Shown in pieces: positions 41,063-50,443 of a stretch of 64,000 bases of DNA. Position numbers and translations under genes: made by a program. The stretch covers positions 124,001 to 188,000 of the forward strand of contig JBAZXA010000006.1 in the NCBI GenBank assembly GCA_041660045.1. Direction: 5' to 3'. This stretch comes from WM-3-3 sp041660045. GTDB lineage: Bacteria > Pseudomonadota > Gammaproteobacteria > Methylococcales > Methylomonadaceae. The stretch's first letter is position 1. Every line of letters starts with the position of its first letter. A model generated the notes under the pieces. That model was not told the DNA's origin, ran no database searches, and saw nothing but the letters and a program-made list of their open reading frames with translations.

Positions 41063-43186
41063 TTAAAGGTTAATCGACTTGGAACTGCCGACAGAATTAC
41101 CTGTTTTGTCAAAAGCACTAACGGTATATGTGATTGTACCTCTGATACTTGTTTTATCGTTAAAGCTCAGGCTGGTTGTATTGGCAATTTTGGTACCGTT
41201 ACGGCTAATTTCATAATGGTCTACGCCTGAGCCAGCGTCAGTTGATGCACCCCAAGAGATGCCAATTATGCCTCTTCTCAGTAATAACACTTTTAAGTCC
41301 GCTGGCGCTGTAGGTGGGGTGCCGTCAGTGGTAACAGAGGTTGAAGCAGTTACTGTGCTATGGTTGGCGGCGCTAGCGGTGACCGATTTGTTATAAACGC
41401 CATCTGTGGCGGGTAAGCTCAGGCTCCAAGTAATATTAGATGAGCTGCCGGGCGCTAACGAAAAGGCACCTATGGTACCGCCGTCGTTGTTAACTAAGGT
41501 AAAGGTAGTTGCATTACAACCCGCGCTATCATTATTGCTGAGTAACACACTAAGGGCTACCGTCGCGCTGGTTTTGCCTAGGACGCTAGTTGGGTTTACC
41601 GTGAGCTTGGCTGCATTTGAATTACACACAACCTGTGCTGCTGTCGTTGCAGCTACCGTGTTGGAATAACTGGAATTACCATTGCTGCTATAAGCTCTTA
41701 CGCGATAGAGGTATTGGGTTGATGGTACTAATCCGGTATCACTAAAACTAGTCACGTTGTTATTTGTAATAGCAAATTCAGTCCAGTTGATCGCGTCGGC
41801 AGAGCGTTCTAAACGAAAGCCAATTTCATCATTCGAATTGTCAGCCCAAGTTAAGTTAATTTGGCTGCTGGAAAAGGCGCTAGCCACTAAGTTAGTAGGT
41901 GCGCTTGGTGGCGCTATGACTGTAGTCGTGGCTGTCGCGCGAAAGGCTGCTACCACGGCTTTAGTATTGTTCATGGATAAGGCATTGTTTTCTGTCGGTG
42001 TGCCAGTGGCATTGCCGTTAGTTAAAGCAACGTTGGGGTTAGAAAAATAACTTACCCGTGTGCCGCCACTACAAGCATAAGCCATAATCGTCCTAAAACC
42101 TGCATTTTGGCAGAGCCTATAAGCATATGAGTAACTATAGGCACCCGGTGAAGAACCGGAATTGTCCCGGTCATGGTTGTTACCTTGATTATGGCCTAAT
42201 TCATGCGCTAAGGTTTGTCCGGAAAGGCAAGCATATACCGAGTCGTCATGCACAACGCTAAACGCATAAGGTGCAAATGCACGGCCAACAAAGCTGCTGG
42301 TCATTACGTAGGCAATACCGCAATAATTCGTATCTGCCGTCAAAAGGGAAACTTGGTCTGCACCATATTGGTTGCGCAGGCTATGTAGCTCATCCATTTT
42401 GCCATCGCTAGTGCCCGTTAAGTCAGTTAAGCTTTTAGACATATCGCCGGTCTCGGTATAATTGGTTTCAACCATTTTTACTAAGTTCAGCTGCATATCA
42501 ATTTTGCTGTTGATATAGGCTTGGTTAGCCATCGCCACGGCGTTGGTGATTTTGGCTTCTATCCCGGCTTGGCCAGATGCGTTGTTTTTGGCTTTAGTGG
42601 TGTAGGCCACCATTAAATCAATAACAGTTCCGGCTGCGGCAGCTTGGGCGGTAGGTGGGGTTGTACTGGTGCTAGTGGCAGTATCAGGTTCCGGTAAGGC
42701 ACCTGATTGCAGAAAATCATCTACCGTTTTAGATTCGCTATGCTTGGGGTTTTTAGCGGAGTTGATTTGCATGATTTCATGCTGGTTTTTACCTTTAGAA
42801 TTGATTTCATAAGTATTGGCGCCAATTTGTACCAGCCCTGAAATTGTGTGCCCATGCATGGTTAAGAACACTTCACTGTCAGCCTCACCCTCAACATGGC
42901 CTATCCATGTGGTATGGCCTTTTACATTGTCGATCAGTTTGTCACGTACGGCGGTGACGATTACGTCATCAAACAAATTAAGTGTGACAGTGTCGGTAAT
43001 CATTAAGTCGGTATTGACATTGACAGATCGCATTCGCATGCCTTTTTTGGGCATAGCCTTTTTGATTTGTTGTATACCGTAATCGTCAAACATATCAGGT
43101 GCAGGACCTTTACCTTTTGCATTAACAGCCCATGGTAAAAGTGTGGCTGCTATTAATGAAATGCCTATGAAATTTTTTAGTTGCAT
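41063..43186 (-). CDS. Secreted M12-like zinc metalloprotease with FN3 domains
   Basis: A 707-residue exported protease. The signal peptide (QLKNFIGISLIAATLLPWAVNA) precedes a propeptide-like region (to about 180). A metzincin catalytic domain has TLAHELGHNQGNNHDRDN (first His near 328, the HExxHxxGxxH type) and a Met-turn candidate in TIMAYACSGG. C-terminal beta domains follow: FN3 (about 430-520, PPSAPTNLVASAFSSSQINL), an unnamed Ig-like unit and a second FN3 (PPTAPADLKVLLL). I chose ATG at 43186 because ggag lies about 9 bp upstream; ATG at 43201 is also possible. It probably degrades extracellular protein. Confidence 0.88.
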   Translation of the reverse strand: MQLKNFIGISLIAATLLPWAVNAKGKGPAPDMFDDYGIQQIKKAMPKKGMRMRSVNVNTDLMITDTVTLNLFDDVIVTAVRDKLIDNVKGHTTWIGHVEGEADSEVFLTMHGHTISGLVQIGANTYEINSKGKNQHEIMQINSAKNPKHSESKTVDDFLQSGALPEPDTATSTSTTPPTAQAAAAGTVIDLMVAYTTKAKNNASGQAGIEAKITNAVAMANQAYINSKIDMQLNLVKMVETNYTETGDMSKSLTDLTGTSDGKMDELHSLRNQYGADQVSLLTADTNYCGIAYVMTSSFVGRAFAPYAFSVVHDDSVYACLSGQTLAHELGHNQGNNHDRDNSGSSPGAYSYSYAYRLCQNAGFRTIMAYACSGGTRVSYFSNPNVALTNGNATGTPTENNALSMNNTKAVVAAFRATATTTVIAPPSAPTNLVASAFSSSQINLTWADNSNDEIGFRLERSADAINWTEFAITNNNVTSFSDTGLVPSTQYLYRVRAYSSNGNSSYSNTVAATTAAQVVCNSNAAKLTVNPTSVLGKTSATVALSVLLSNNDSAGCNATTFTLVNNDGGTIGAFSLAPGSSSNITWSLSLPATDGVYNKSVTASAANHSTVTASTSVTTDGTPPTAPADLKVLLLRRGIIGISWGASTDAGSGVDHYEISRNGTKIANTTSLSFNDKTSIRGTITYTVSAFDKTGNSVGSSKSINL

Positions 43187-43539
43187 CGCTTTAAGCTCCA
43201 TATTTGGTTTTTTGTTATGGCAAAGTATGGTCAAGTAAGGCGACAAAATTTGTGATGCGAATACCACTTCATATAGCGGGGTAGCTCAAAGGGTGTGATG
43301 CAAGTTCTGTTTTAGAAAAAAGCAGTATGAATATTGGCGTTAAGTGATTTAAGAAGGTTTTACTGAAAAAACCATCCCACGTGAGCTATAAAAGCTGGTT
43401 TTACTGGGATTATGGGCAAGTGCGGCAATAGATTAGGGCCGGTTTAAGCGCTCTGGCGCAAGTTGCAAGTTTGTGTAGGGGGGGCAATCGTAGAATAGCC
43501 TTTGGCAACAATCCTTGTTGCCAGGGTATTGTTTGATAT
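43187..43539. other. Intergenic region between metalloprotease and hemF
   Basis: There is no convincing gene here. The segment carries the promoter side of the metalloprotease gene and the 3' flank of hemF. I see no strong hairpin with a T-run after hemF. Confidence 0.5.
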
Positions 43540-44463
43540 TTAAATGCTGTCTTCAGCTAGCCAGTCTTGGGGTTTTAAATAAATATCATAAAGTTCGGCT
43601 TCAGGGCTGCCGGGCTCTGGTTGCCAGTTGTATTGCCAATGCGCTACTGGCGGTAATGACATTAAAATGGATTCGGTACGGCCTCCTGATTGTAGGCCAA
43701 ATAAAGTGCCGCGGTCATAAACCAAGTTAAATTCGACATAACGCCCGCGGCGATATAGCTGAAAATTTCGTTCATGTTCACCATAAGCGATATTTTTTCG
43801 TTTTTGAATAATGGGTAAATAGCCTTTGATATAATGATTACCGACACTTTGCATAAAATCAAAGCAAGCTTCAAATCCCCATTCGTTTAAATCATCAAAA
43901 AATAAGCCGCCGGCACCACGGGTTTCATTACGATGTTTTAAGAAGAAATAATCGTCGCACCAGTTTTTGTATTGCCTATACACATCTGCCCCAAAAGGGC
44001 TGCACGCGGTTTTGGCCGTGCGGTGCCAATGCAGGACGTCTTCTTTAAAAGGGTAATAAGGTGTTAAATCAAAGCCGCCACCAAACCACCAAATAGTGGG
44101 TTCGTTATCTTTTTTCGCCAGTAAAAAACGGACATTAGCATGTGAGGTGGGAACATAAGGATTAAGCGGGTGGATCACTAAAGAGACCCCCATAGCTTCA
44201 AATTCCCGGTTAGCGAGCTCTGGCCGTTTGGCAGTGGCTGAAGCAGGCAAGCTGAAGCCAGAAACATGCGAAAAATTTACCCCGCCTTGCTCAAAAACCT
44301 GGCCATTTGCCAAAACCCGAGTACGTCCGCCACCGCCCTCGGGGCGTTGCCATAAGTCTTCTAAGAAGCGGGCATGAGGTTCTTCCGCTTCAAGTGCTGA
44401 ACAAATACTGTCTTGCAAGTTCATTAAGTAGTTTTTTACGTTGGAAATGTCATTGTTATTCAT
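43540..44463 (-). CDS. hemF: Aerobic coproporphyrinogen III oxidase
   Basis: Oxygen-dependent oxidative decarboxylation of coproporphyrinogen III in heme synthesis. The 307 residues contain RPEGGGGRTRVLANGQVFEQ, FGGGFDLTPYYPF, HRNETRGAGGLFFDDL and GRYVEFNLVYDRGTLFGLQ, all family signatures. Length is typical (about 300). It is monocistronic; the presence of HemF indicates heme synthesis under oxygen. Confidence 0.98.
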   Translation of the reverse strand: MNNNDISNVKNYLMNLQDSICSALEAEEPHARFLEDLWQRPEGGGGRTRVLANGQVFEQGGVNFSHVSGFSLPASATAKRPELANREFEAMGVSLVIHPLNPYVPTSHANVRFLLAKKDNEPTIWWFGGGFDLTPYYPFKEDVLHWHRTAKTACSPFGADVYRQYKNWCDDYFFLKHRNETRGAGGLFFDDLNEWGFEACFDFMQSVGNHYIKGYLPIIQKRKNIAYGEHERNFQLYRRGRYVEFNLVYDRGTLFGLQSGGRTESILMSLPPVAHWQYNWQPEPGSPEAELYDIYLKPQDWLAEDSI

Positions 44464-44824
44464 AGGCAGCCATAGCTTTTATTGTTATTAAAGTTTATGA
44501 AATTGGCTAATAGTATCGTCAAAGCGTGATGACAGCAAAACTTTATCCTTAATTTTTTTAAGGGATATAAAGTGCTAAATATTTGCCGTAAATTAAGGCT
44601 AGCTACTTATGTAATTACGTCAAACGCCTAAAAATGCCAAGTTTTACTAGAAAAAAACTTGCTGTTGCAAGATTTTGGGTTATTTTGATTGATATAAACA
44701 AAAAAGCTAAGGGTGGTACTGACTTAAACTAATAAAATCATTTATTACTTATGCTTTTTTTAGTTTTTTAATGTTATATTTTATGCCAGTTAGCCGTTTA
44801 ATACGCAAGCAGTGTTTGTTTCCT
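44464..44824. other. AT-rich intergenic region, hemF / exonuclease divergence
   Basis: The 361 bp lie between divergent hemF and the DnaQ-fold gene. They are very AT-rich. There is no supported gene, and no specific operator could be identified by eye. Confidence 0.5.
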
Positions 44825-45337
44825 ATGAAGTCAGCCTTAAAAAATCCATGCCCTAATATAATTGACATTGAAGCGTCTGGCTTTGGTTTTAATAGTTACC
44901 CTATTGAAATCGGCATTGTCTTGTCTAGCAATGAAAAATACTGCAGCCTAATTAAGCCAGAACCGGTTTGGACCCATTGGGATGTAGCAGCCGAAAAAAT
45001 CCATGGCTTATCGCGCGATGAGTTATTCCGTTATGGCAAATCAGCATTGGAAGTTGCCCAACAATTAAACCTCATTTTAGCCAACAAAATTATTTATTGT
45101 GATGGTTGGGTAGTTGATAAAGCGTGGTTAAGCCATTTGTTTTACACGACTAAAATAGTTCAGCAGTTTTCAATTAGCCCGATAGAAAGCATTCTTTCCG
45201 AATATCAAATGCAACACTGGCAAGTGACAAAAGCTGCGGTTATAGATGATTTAAAAGGCACCCGGCATCGGGCAAGCTGCGATGCTTTAATTATTCAGGA
45301 AACCTATAAAAGAACGCATTTGGAAGAAGTTTTATAA
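44825..45337 (+). CDS. DnaQ-fold 3'-5' exonuclease (RNase T-like)
   Basis: A 170-residue DEDD exonuclease. Motif ExoI is NIIDIEASGFGFNSYPIEIG, ExoII is suggested by IYCDGWVVDKAWLSHLF, and ExoIII by HRASCDALIIQETY with a catalytic His. The match to DnaQ-family nucleases is clear, but it lacks the longer body of DnaQ, and the substrate (RNA or DNA) is not known. ATG at 44825 is preferred to the longer ORF start at 44771, since the conserved domain begins soon after. It is a stand-alone gene. Confidence 0.82.
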   Translation: MKSALKNPCPNIIDIEASGFGFNSYPIEIGIVLSSNEKYCSLIKPEPVWTHWDVAAEKIHGLSRDELFRYGKSALEVAQQLNLILANKIIYCDGWVVDKAWLSHLFYTTKIVQQFSISPIESILSEYQMQHWQVTKAAVIDDLKGTRHRASCDALIIQETYKRTHLEEVL

Positions 45338-45650
45338 GCCGCATATGACGGCTGTTATGCGCGTTTGCTAACACGGATGAATGCTATAGCTTGTAAAATA
45401 TTAAAAGGCTTTAAAAAACTAAGAGCCCATGATTTACCTAGTGTATGAGTAGGGTATTGCGCTCAAGGACGGCAACTGAATTCAGGCATGCCAATAAAAA
45501 CAAAGCTTTTTCTTTCCCTAAATCATTCAATTGTTTACAATATATGGATATTGTAGGCTTTTATCAACACAATTCTTCTGGCATGAGCTAACACGCTTGT
45601 TCACTCTGCCAATGCCGCTATTTCCCCATAATCCATCGGACTAATATCTC
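45338..45650. other. Intergenic region upstream of SHOCT gene
   Basis: A small AGCCG/CGGCT hairpin occurs at 45337-45353 directly after the exonuclease stop, without a clear T-run. No further gene or motif was recognised. Confidence 0.45.
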
Positions 45651-46502
45651 ATGAGACAGCTAACGCCGGAAGGCCAGCAACTAATCAATAATCTTGCACA
45701 ACGTTATAATTTTAGCGCTGATGCCGTGTTTAGCCTATTGCAATCCGTCATCAACGGCAATGGCTCCATGGCACAGTTTAGCCATCCTGAATTTGGCGGC
45801 TCTGGCCAATGGATGAAAGGTGGCATGATCATGTTAGGTGATATGTTCAATAATGGCTTAAAAAACAGTGTCGGCGGCCTCTGCCAAGAACTTTCCAATC
45901 TAATCGCCAACCAGCCTGGATTGATCCAAACCGGCAGTTTTCAATCACAAAGCCAGGGCAACCAAGAGCAAAATAATTATTCGGGTAATCAGCAACAAAA
46001 TAACAATGGCCCTATGGGGGCTGTAAGCCTATTTGTCCCACCCCCTGCAGGCAGTTCAGGCAATTGGTGGCCAGCTGGGCTGCAATTCCCGAATAGTACC
46101 GGGGCACAAAATAATGTGCGTTATGCTTATTTTGCCAGCATTCGGCGTTTGGCCATAGAAGCAAACGGCCACGTAACCTTATATGATACGTTGGACCATC
46201 AAATTGGTGGCTTTTCCCAACAGCAATCCGTCGGTGGTTCAATAACCTTTACCAGCCAATATGGCTTGGTTGATGTCAATAGCTTACCCATAATTTCCAT
46301 AGACAACGAACCGTATCAACAGCCTGTGCAATCCCAGCCTACGCCTAGTTTTAATCAAGCTGAGCCGTATGTTACCCAAAACCCAAACCAGGAAGCCGAT
46401 ATTTTTGCGGCGATTGAGAAACTCGCAGGTTTAAAAGACAAAGGTATCTTAACGGATAGCGAATACAGTACTAAAAAAGCTGAACTACTCTCCCGCTTGT
46501 AA
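45651..46502 (+). CDS. SHOCT-domain protein of unknown function
   Basis: A 283-residue protein. The N-terminal ~85 residues form a helical region (MRQLTPEGQQLINNLAQRY) with a Gly-rich segment. A low-complexity Gln/Asn linker follows (about 98-120), then a beta-rich middle domain with YAYFASIRRLAIEANGHVTL and YDTLDHQIGGFSQQQ. The C-terminal 35 residues are a SHOCT domain (IEKLAGLKDKGILTDSEYST). SHOCT units are short helical motifs found at protein ends, often in oligomeric or membrane-associated proteins. I do not recognise the rest; no signal peptide is present. Confidence 0.78.
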   Translation: MRQLTPEGQQLINNLAQRYNFSADAVFSLLQSVINGNGSMAQFSHPEFGGSGQWMKGGMIMLGDMFNNGLKNSVGGLCQELSNLIANQPGLIQTGSFQSQSQGNQEQNNYSGNQQQNNNGPMGAVSLFVPPPAGSSGNWWPAGLQFPNSTGAQNNVRYAYFASIRRLAIEANGHVTLYDTLDHQIGGFSQQQSVGGSITFTSQYGLVDVNSLPIISIDNEPYQQPVQSQPTPSFNQAEPYVTQNPNQEADIFAAIEKLAGLKDKGILTDSEYSTKKAELLSRL

Positions 46503-46508
46503 TCCCCA

Positions 46509-46536
46509 TCGGGTACGCTGAAACCAGCGTGCCCGA
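46509..46536 (+). terminator. Strong hairpin after SHOCT gene
   Basis: TCGGGTACGCTG and CAGCGTGCCCGA form a 12-bp stem with one G-T wobble around the loop AAAC, beginning 7 bp after the stop. No T-run follows, so it may be a 3'-end stabiliser or non-classical terminator. Confidence 0.6.
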
Positions 46537-46816
46537 AGCTATAATCCTAAGCGCCCCGCACGCTAAAAATTCCTAATCTGTTTGATGGCAATGCAGCTAA
46601 CTCGGGTGTTTTACTAGTGTTGTCCTAAAACCTTAGTGATAAGGCAATGATTACGCAGATAAGAATAGGGTTTTAGGGTCAATTTACATACAAAATCTAA
46701 AGTTTTAGAAGAGAAAATCAGTTTCTAAAGCCGGTATCAATAATAAAAACTTCAAGGTTAATCTTGCCGGTTTTATGTGATAATTATTTATCTTAAGCTA
46801 GCCCAGATTAATTAAC
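46537..46816. other. Intergenic region upstream of cysM
   Basis: About 280 bp with no gene. It contains partly complementary AAGCCGGT and GCCGGTTTT segments (about 46729 and 46766), but I could not assign a promoter or riboswitch. Confidence 0.4.
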
Positions 46817-47707
46817 ATGACATATCCAACTATAGAAGCGTTTGTCGGCAATACGCCGTTAGTTCGTTTACAACGTTTGCCCGGTGAAACCAGCAATATT
46901 ATTTTAGCGAAATTAGAAGGCAATAACCCCGCAGGTTCAGTTAAGGACAGGCCTGCCCTGAGTATGATCCAGCGCGCGGAAGAGCGCGGTGATATTAAGC
47001 CAGGTGATTGTTTGATTGAAGCTACCAGTGGTAATACTGGGATTGCTTTGGCTATGGCTGCAGCCATTAAGGGTTACAAAATGATCTTAATTATGCCCGA
47101 TAATATGAGTGAGGAACGCAGGGCTTCCATGAAAGCGTTTGGTGCCGAAATTGTGTTAACTCCCGCTAAAGGCAGTATGGAAGGCGCTATTGATCTTGCC
47201 CGGGAAATGGAAGCTGCTGGGCAAGGTAAAATTTTGGATCAATTTGCAAATGCCGACAATCCGCGCGCGCATTATGTGGGCACGGGGCCTGAGCTTTGGC
47301 GCGATACCCAAGGCACGTTGACCCATTTCGTAAGCTCCATGGGTACAACAGGTACCATTATGGGAACGTCTATGTATTTGAAAGAACAAAATCCAGCTAT
47401 TCAAATTATAGGCGTACAGCCAGAAGGGGATTCTAAAATACCGGGTATTAGACGCTGGCCGCAGGAGTATTTACCAAAAATTTATCAAGCCGAGCGTGTT
47501 GATAAAATTATGGAAATGGACCAGCTTACCGCTGAGCAAACCACGCGTGCGTTGGCGGCTGAAGAAGGCATTTTTGCAGGCGTGTCTTCAGGTGGCGCGG
47601 TGGCGGCGGCATTACGGTTATCAGCGGAAGTTGAAAATGCCGTTATTGCTGTTATTGTTTGTGATCGTGGTGACCGTTATTTATCTACTGGTGTGTTTCC
47701 CAGCTAA
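46817..47707 (+). CDS. cysM: Cysteine synthase B
   Basis: A PLP enzyme that makes cysteine from O-acetylserine and sulfide or thiosulfate. The 296 residues begin MTYPTIEAFVGNTPLVRLQR, contain the PLP Lys in NNPAGSVKDRPALSMI, the substrate loop EATSGNTGIALAMAA and the PLP phosphate-binding SSMGTTGTIMGTS. The GSVKDRPA form points to CysM rather than CysK. It is followed 6 bp later by the large exported protein gene. Confidence 0.96.
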   Translation: MTYPTIEAFVGNTPLVRLQRLPGETSNIILAKLEGNNPAGSVKDRPALSMIQRAEERGDIKPGDCLIEATSGNTGIALAMAAAIKGYKMILIMPDNMSEERRASMKAFGAEIVLTPAKGSMEGAIDLAREMEAAGQGKILDQFANADNPRAHYVGTGPELWRDTQGTLTHFVSSMGTTGTIMGTSMYLKEQNPAIQIIGVQPEGDSKIPGIRRWPQEYLPKIYQAERVDKIMEMDQLTAEQTTRALAAEEGIFAGVSSGGAVAAALRLSAEVENAVIAVIVCDRGDRYLSTGVFPS

Positions 47708-47713
47708 CGCTAA

Positions 47714-49768
47714 GTGAAGGCCAAGTTTTGTGCCTTAAGGCTAGCCCTGTTGCTTATGGCAGGGTTTTGCCCTGTGGTTTGTGCTGTTGATGGTTTGGCT
47801 TTTGAGGTGGCAACAATATCAGGGCAACATTGGCAACTGCAAGGCATCAAGCTAGCGCTAAGCGATATAGGTAAAGCCCCGCAGCAATTGAGTTTAACTA
47901 TCCAGCGTTTAACACTTCCTAAGCCTTATCACGACGTTAGCCTGGTGAATATTGTTTGCACCGATTTTAGTTGGCAACATGAAGAAATACAGTGCAAACA
48001 GGGGCGGGCACAATTGCAATCAGCTACTTGGCAGTCGCCGACAGCGGCGTTTAGCTTTCAGGTGACGCAAGATTCTGCATTATTTCAATTGCACAATGCC
48101 CGAGTGGCAGACGGTTTGTTGTCGGTAACGGCAAAAGAGCAAGGTTTGGCTTGGCAAATTGTAGCCGAGGCTAAGGCGCTGTCTGGCAAAGCCTTAGCAA
48201 AGCTGTTTAACGCTAAATCGGTGTTATCTAGCCAAGGCCGTTTGAACTTCCAGATGCAGGCCACGGGGAAAGCCCAACAACTTTTGGAGGTGGCCTTATC
48301 AACTCAAATACATGCGCTATCAGCGCAAACTAAAAATGGTAAATGGGCAGCTGAAAAATTGGTGTTAAGTACCCAAATCACCGCCAATGCGGAGCATGGG
48401 CTATGGCCATGGCGGGCTTCTGCAAGCTTTAATGAAGGCGCGGTTTATGTGGAGCCGTGGTATATCAAAGCACCTGGGCAGCCGATTATAGTCAGTGCGC
48501 AAGGCAGCTTGGACCAGCAAAAGCAGTTGTTATCTGTAACAGATTTTAATTATCAGCATCCTAGGGTGGCTAATATTGCTGCGAGTGCCGATATCGCATT
48601 AAACCAACAGCCACAAATACGCCAAGCACATGTCAATGTCCGTTGCCAAGATTTGCATGAATTGGCTGAGCAATATCTAAAGCCGTTGACGGAAGCTACG
48701 GTAATGGCGGGTTTATCACTATCAGGGCAGGCGCAACTTACTTTAGATTTGACGCAAAAAGGTCTGCAAGCGCTTGAGCTGGTGTTTAATGATTTAGGTG
48801 TTGATGATGAAAATAAACGTTTATTCCTATCAGGTGGCAATGGCGAACTGACTTGGCCACAACAAGTTGCAAGTATCTTGCCTGCTGAAGTGGCTTGGCG
48901 GCAGCTTAGTGTTGTCGGCGTGCCTATTGATGCCGGCAGCTTGCATTTTTTAATTGGGAAAGATTCCATAGAGCTGCAGCATAAAACCAAGCTAGCCTTA
49001 TTGGGCGGTCAGTTGTTGTTGGATCAATTTAAATGGCAAAGCAAACAGCTAGATGACCCCGACGTTTATTTTGAAGGCAGTTTGGAACAGGTGTCCTTAG
49101 AAAAATTGTCTAGCGCGTTAAAATGGGCGCCGCTATCAGGTTCTATCAGCGGACAAATCCCTAGGGTTGGATACCAGCACAAAACCTTAACTTTGGGTGG
49201 TGAGCTTATCGCTAAGGTCTTTGAGGGCCAAGTTAAGGTTAGTAAATTATCAGCCTCAGGTTTGTTATCCGCGTTGCCAAAAGTTGAGGCCGATTTGGCT
49301 TTTGAGCACTTGGATCTGGATCAGTTGACCCAACACTTTGAGTTTGGTGGCGTTACCGGTAAGCTTTCCGGTTTTGTTAACGGTTTGATTTTGGAAAATT
49401 GGCAGCCGGTGAGTTTTTTCGCATGGTTAGGCACGCCGGATGACGATGATTCTAGCCACCGCATTAGCCAAAAAGCCGTAAGCAATATTGCCAGTATCGG
49501 CGGGGGTGGGGCAGCCGATGTGCTGTCTAGGGGTTTTTTGAGTTTTTTTGAAACCTTTATGTATGACAAAATCGGCTTAGGGTGTTTTTTACACGATGGC
49601 GTTTGCCAAATGATGGGGGCAGGTGCTGCGCCGAATGGCTATTACTTAGTAAAAGGCGGTGGCCTGCCGCGTATTGATGTGATCGGCTATAATCCTAGGG
49701 TTGATTGGAGTGTGCTGCTGGAGCGCTTGTCGCGCATTGGCCATTCGGAGGATGTTGTGGTTCAGTAA
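47714..49768 (+). CDS. YdbH-like/AsmA-like large periplasmic protein
   Basis: A 684-residue exported protein: signal peptide (LRLALLLMAGFCPVVCAVDG), then a long beta-rich repetitive body of the type seen in AsmA-like proteins such as YdbH, ending with a distinctive region (FGGVTGKLSGFVNGLILENW; SIGGGGAADVLSRGFLSFFE; GGGLPRIDVIGYN). The adjacent YdbL-like lipoprotein supports the YdbH assignment: in E. coli, YdbH with YnbE and YdbL supports lipid transport to the outer membrane. The start is GTG. I am moderately sure of the family and infer the function. Confidence 0.62.
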   Translation: MKAKFCALRLALLLMAGFCPVVCAVDGLAFEVATISGQHWQLQGIKLALSDIGKAPQQLSLTIQRLTLPKPYHDVSLVNIVCTDFSWQHEEIQCKQGRAQLQSATWQSPTAAFSFQVTQDSALFQLHNARVADGLLSVTAKEQGLAWQIVAEAKALSGKALAKLFNAKSVLSSQGRLNFQMQATGKAQQLLEVALSTQIHALSAQTKNGKWAAEKLVLSTQITANAEHGLWPWRASASFNEGAVYVEPWYIKAPGQPIIVSAQGSLDQQKQLLSVTDFNYQHPRVANIAASADIALNQQPQIRQAHVNVRCQDLHELAEQYLKPLTEATVMAGLSLSGQAQLTLDLTQKGLQALELVFNDLGVDDENKRLFLSGGNGELTWPQQVASILPAEVAWRQLSVVGVPIDAGSLHFLIGKDSIELQHKTKLALLGGQLLLDQFKWQSKQLDDPDVYFEGSLEQVSLEKLSSALKWAPLSGSISGQIPRVGYQHKTLTLGGELIAKVFEGQVKVSKLSASGLLSALPKVEADLAFEHLDLDQLTQHFEFGGVTGKLSGFVNGLILENWQPVSFFAWLGTPDDDDSSHRISQKAVSNIASIGGGGAADVLSRGFLSFFETFMYDKIGLGCFLHDGVCQMMGAGAAPNGYYLVKGGGLPRIDVIGYNPRVDWSVLLERLSRIGHSEDVVVQ

Positions 49769-49847
49769 GTGCTCAGCTAAGCTGTGCTAGCTTGTCAGCC
49801 TAGCTAAGTAGTTTAGCCAAATAGGCTTATCAGAAAATCTTAAAGGA

Positions 49848-50441
49848 ATGAATATGAAACAAATTTCGATATTAATGGCGTTCTTGCTAACTGCTTGCGT
49901 CACCATCAACATTTACTTTCCAGCTGCGGCAGCTGAAAAAGCAGCTGATGAGATTATCAAGGACATTCAAAAAAGTGTGCCAGCCCAAAAAACTGAGCCT
50001 AAAGCCAGTTTACCGACCTGGCAAATTGCCGCTTTCCAATTATTGGATACTGCGATAGCCACAGTGATTACCAATGCCGAGGCTGGTGATGCTAATTTGT
50101 CGATAGATAGTGCAGAAATTAAGCAGCTGCGCACATCGTTGGAAAGCCGGTTTGGTTCATTGAGTGCGTTTTATGCCAGTGGGGCTATTGGAATCCAGGC
50201 TAATGGTTTGTTGGTGGTGAAAGATTTAGCCAGTGTGGCTTTACCTGAGCGCAATAAAGTTAATAAATTGGTGGCCGCAGAAAACAGTGACCGGCAAGGC
50301 TTATACCAAGCTATAGCGAATGCTAATGGCCATCCCGAATGGGCGGCACAAATACAAAGCACGTTTGCTGCGCAATGGGTTAGTAATGCCCAAGCTGGTT
50401 GGTGGTTCCAAAAAGCGGATGGCAGTTGGGCGCAAAAATAA
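49848..50441 (+). CDS. YdbL-like DUF1318 lipoprotein
   Basis: A 197-residue lipoprotein. Signal peptide ISILMAFLLTAC carries lipobox LTAC and continues VTINIYFPAAAAEKAADEI, the conserved N-terminus of DUF1318. The C-terminal half resembles YdbL (ALPERNKVNKLVAAENSDRQ; IQSTFAAQWV; GWWFQKADGSW). The VTINIYF stretch recalls the YnbE partner, which may be merged here with YdbL. It follows the YdbH-like gene by 79 bp and precedes rlmD by 2 bp. Two Met codons (MNMK) are possible starts. Confidence 0.8.
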   Translation: MNMKQISILMAFLLTACVTINIYFPAAAAEKAADEIIKDIQKSVPAQKTEPKASLPTWQIAAFQLLDTAIATVITNAEAGDANLSIDSAEIKQLRTSLESRFGSLSAFYASGAIGIQANGLLVVKDLASVALPERNKVNKLVAAENSDRQGLYQAIANANGHPEWAAQIQSTFAAQWVSNAQAGWWFQKADGSWAQK

Positions 50442-50443
50442 CT

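Noticed and set aside
47714..49768. PqiB/MCE-type transporter identity
   Set aside because: No MCE domain repeats or membrane anchor pattern are visible; the AsmA/YdbH-like assignment with the DUF1318 neighbour fits better.
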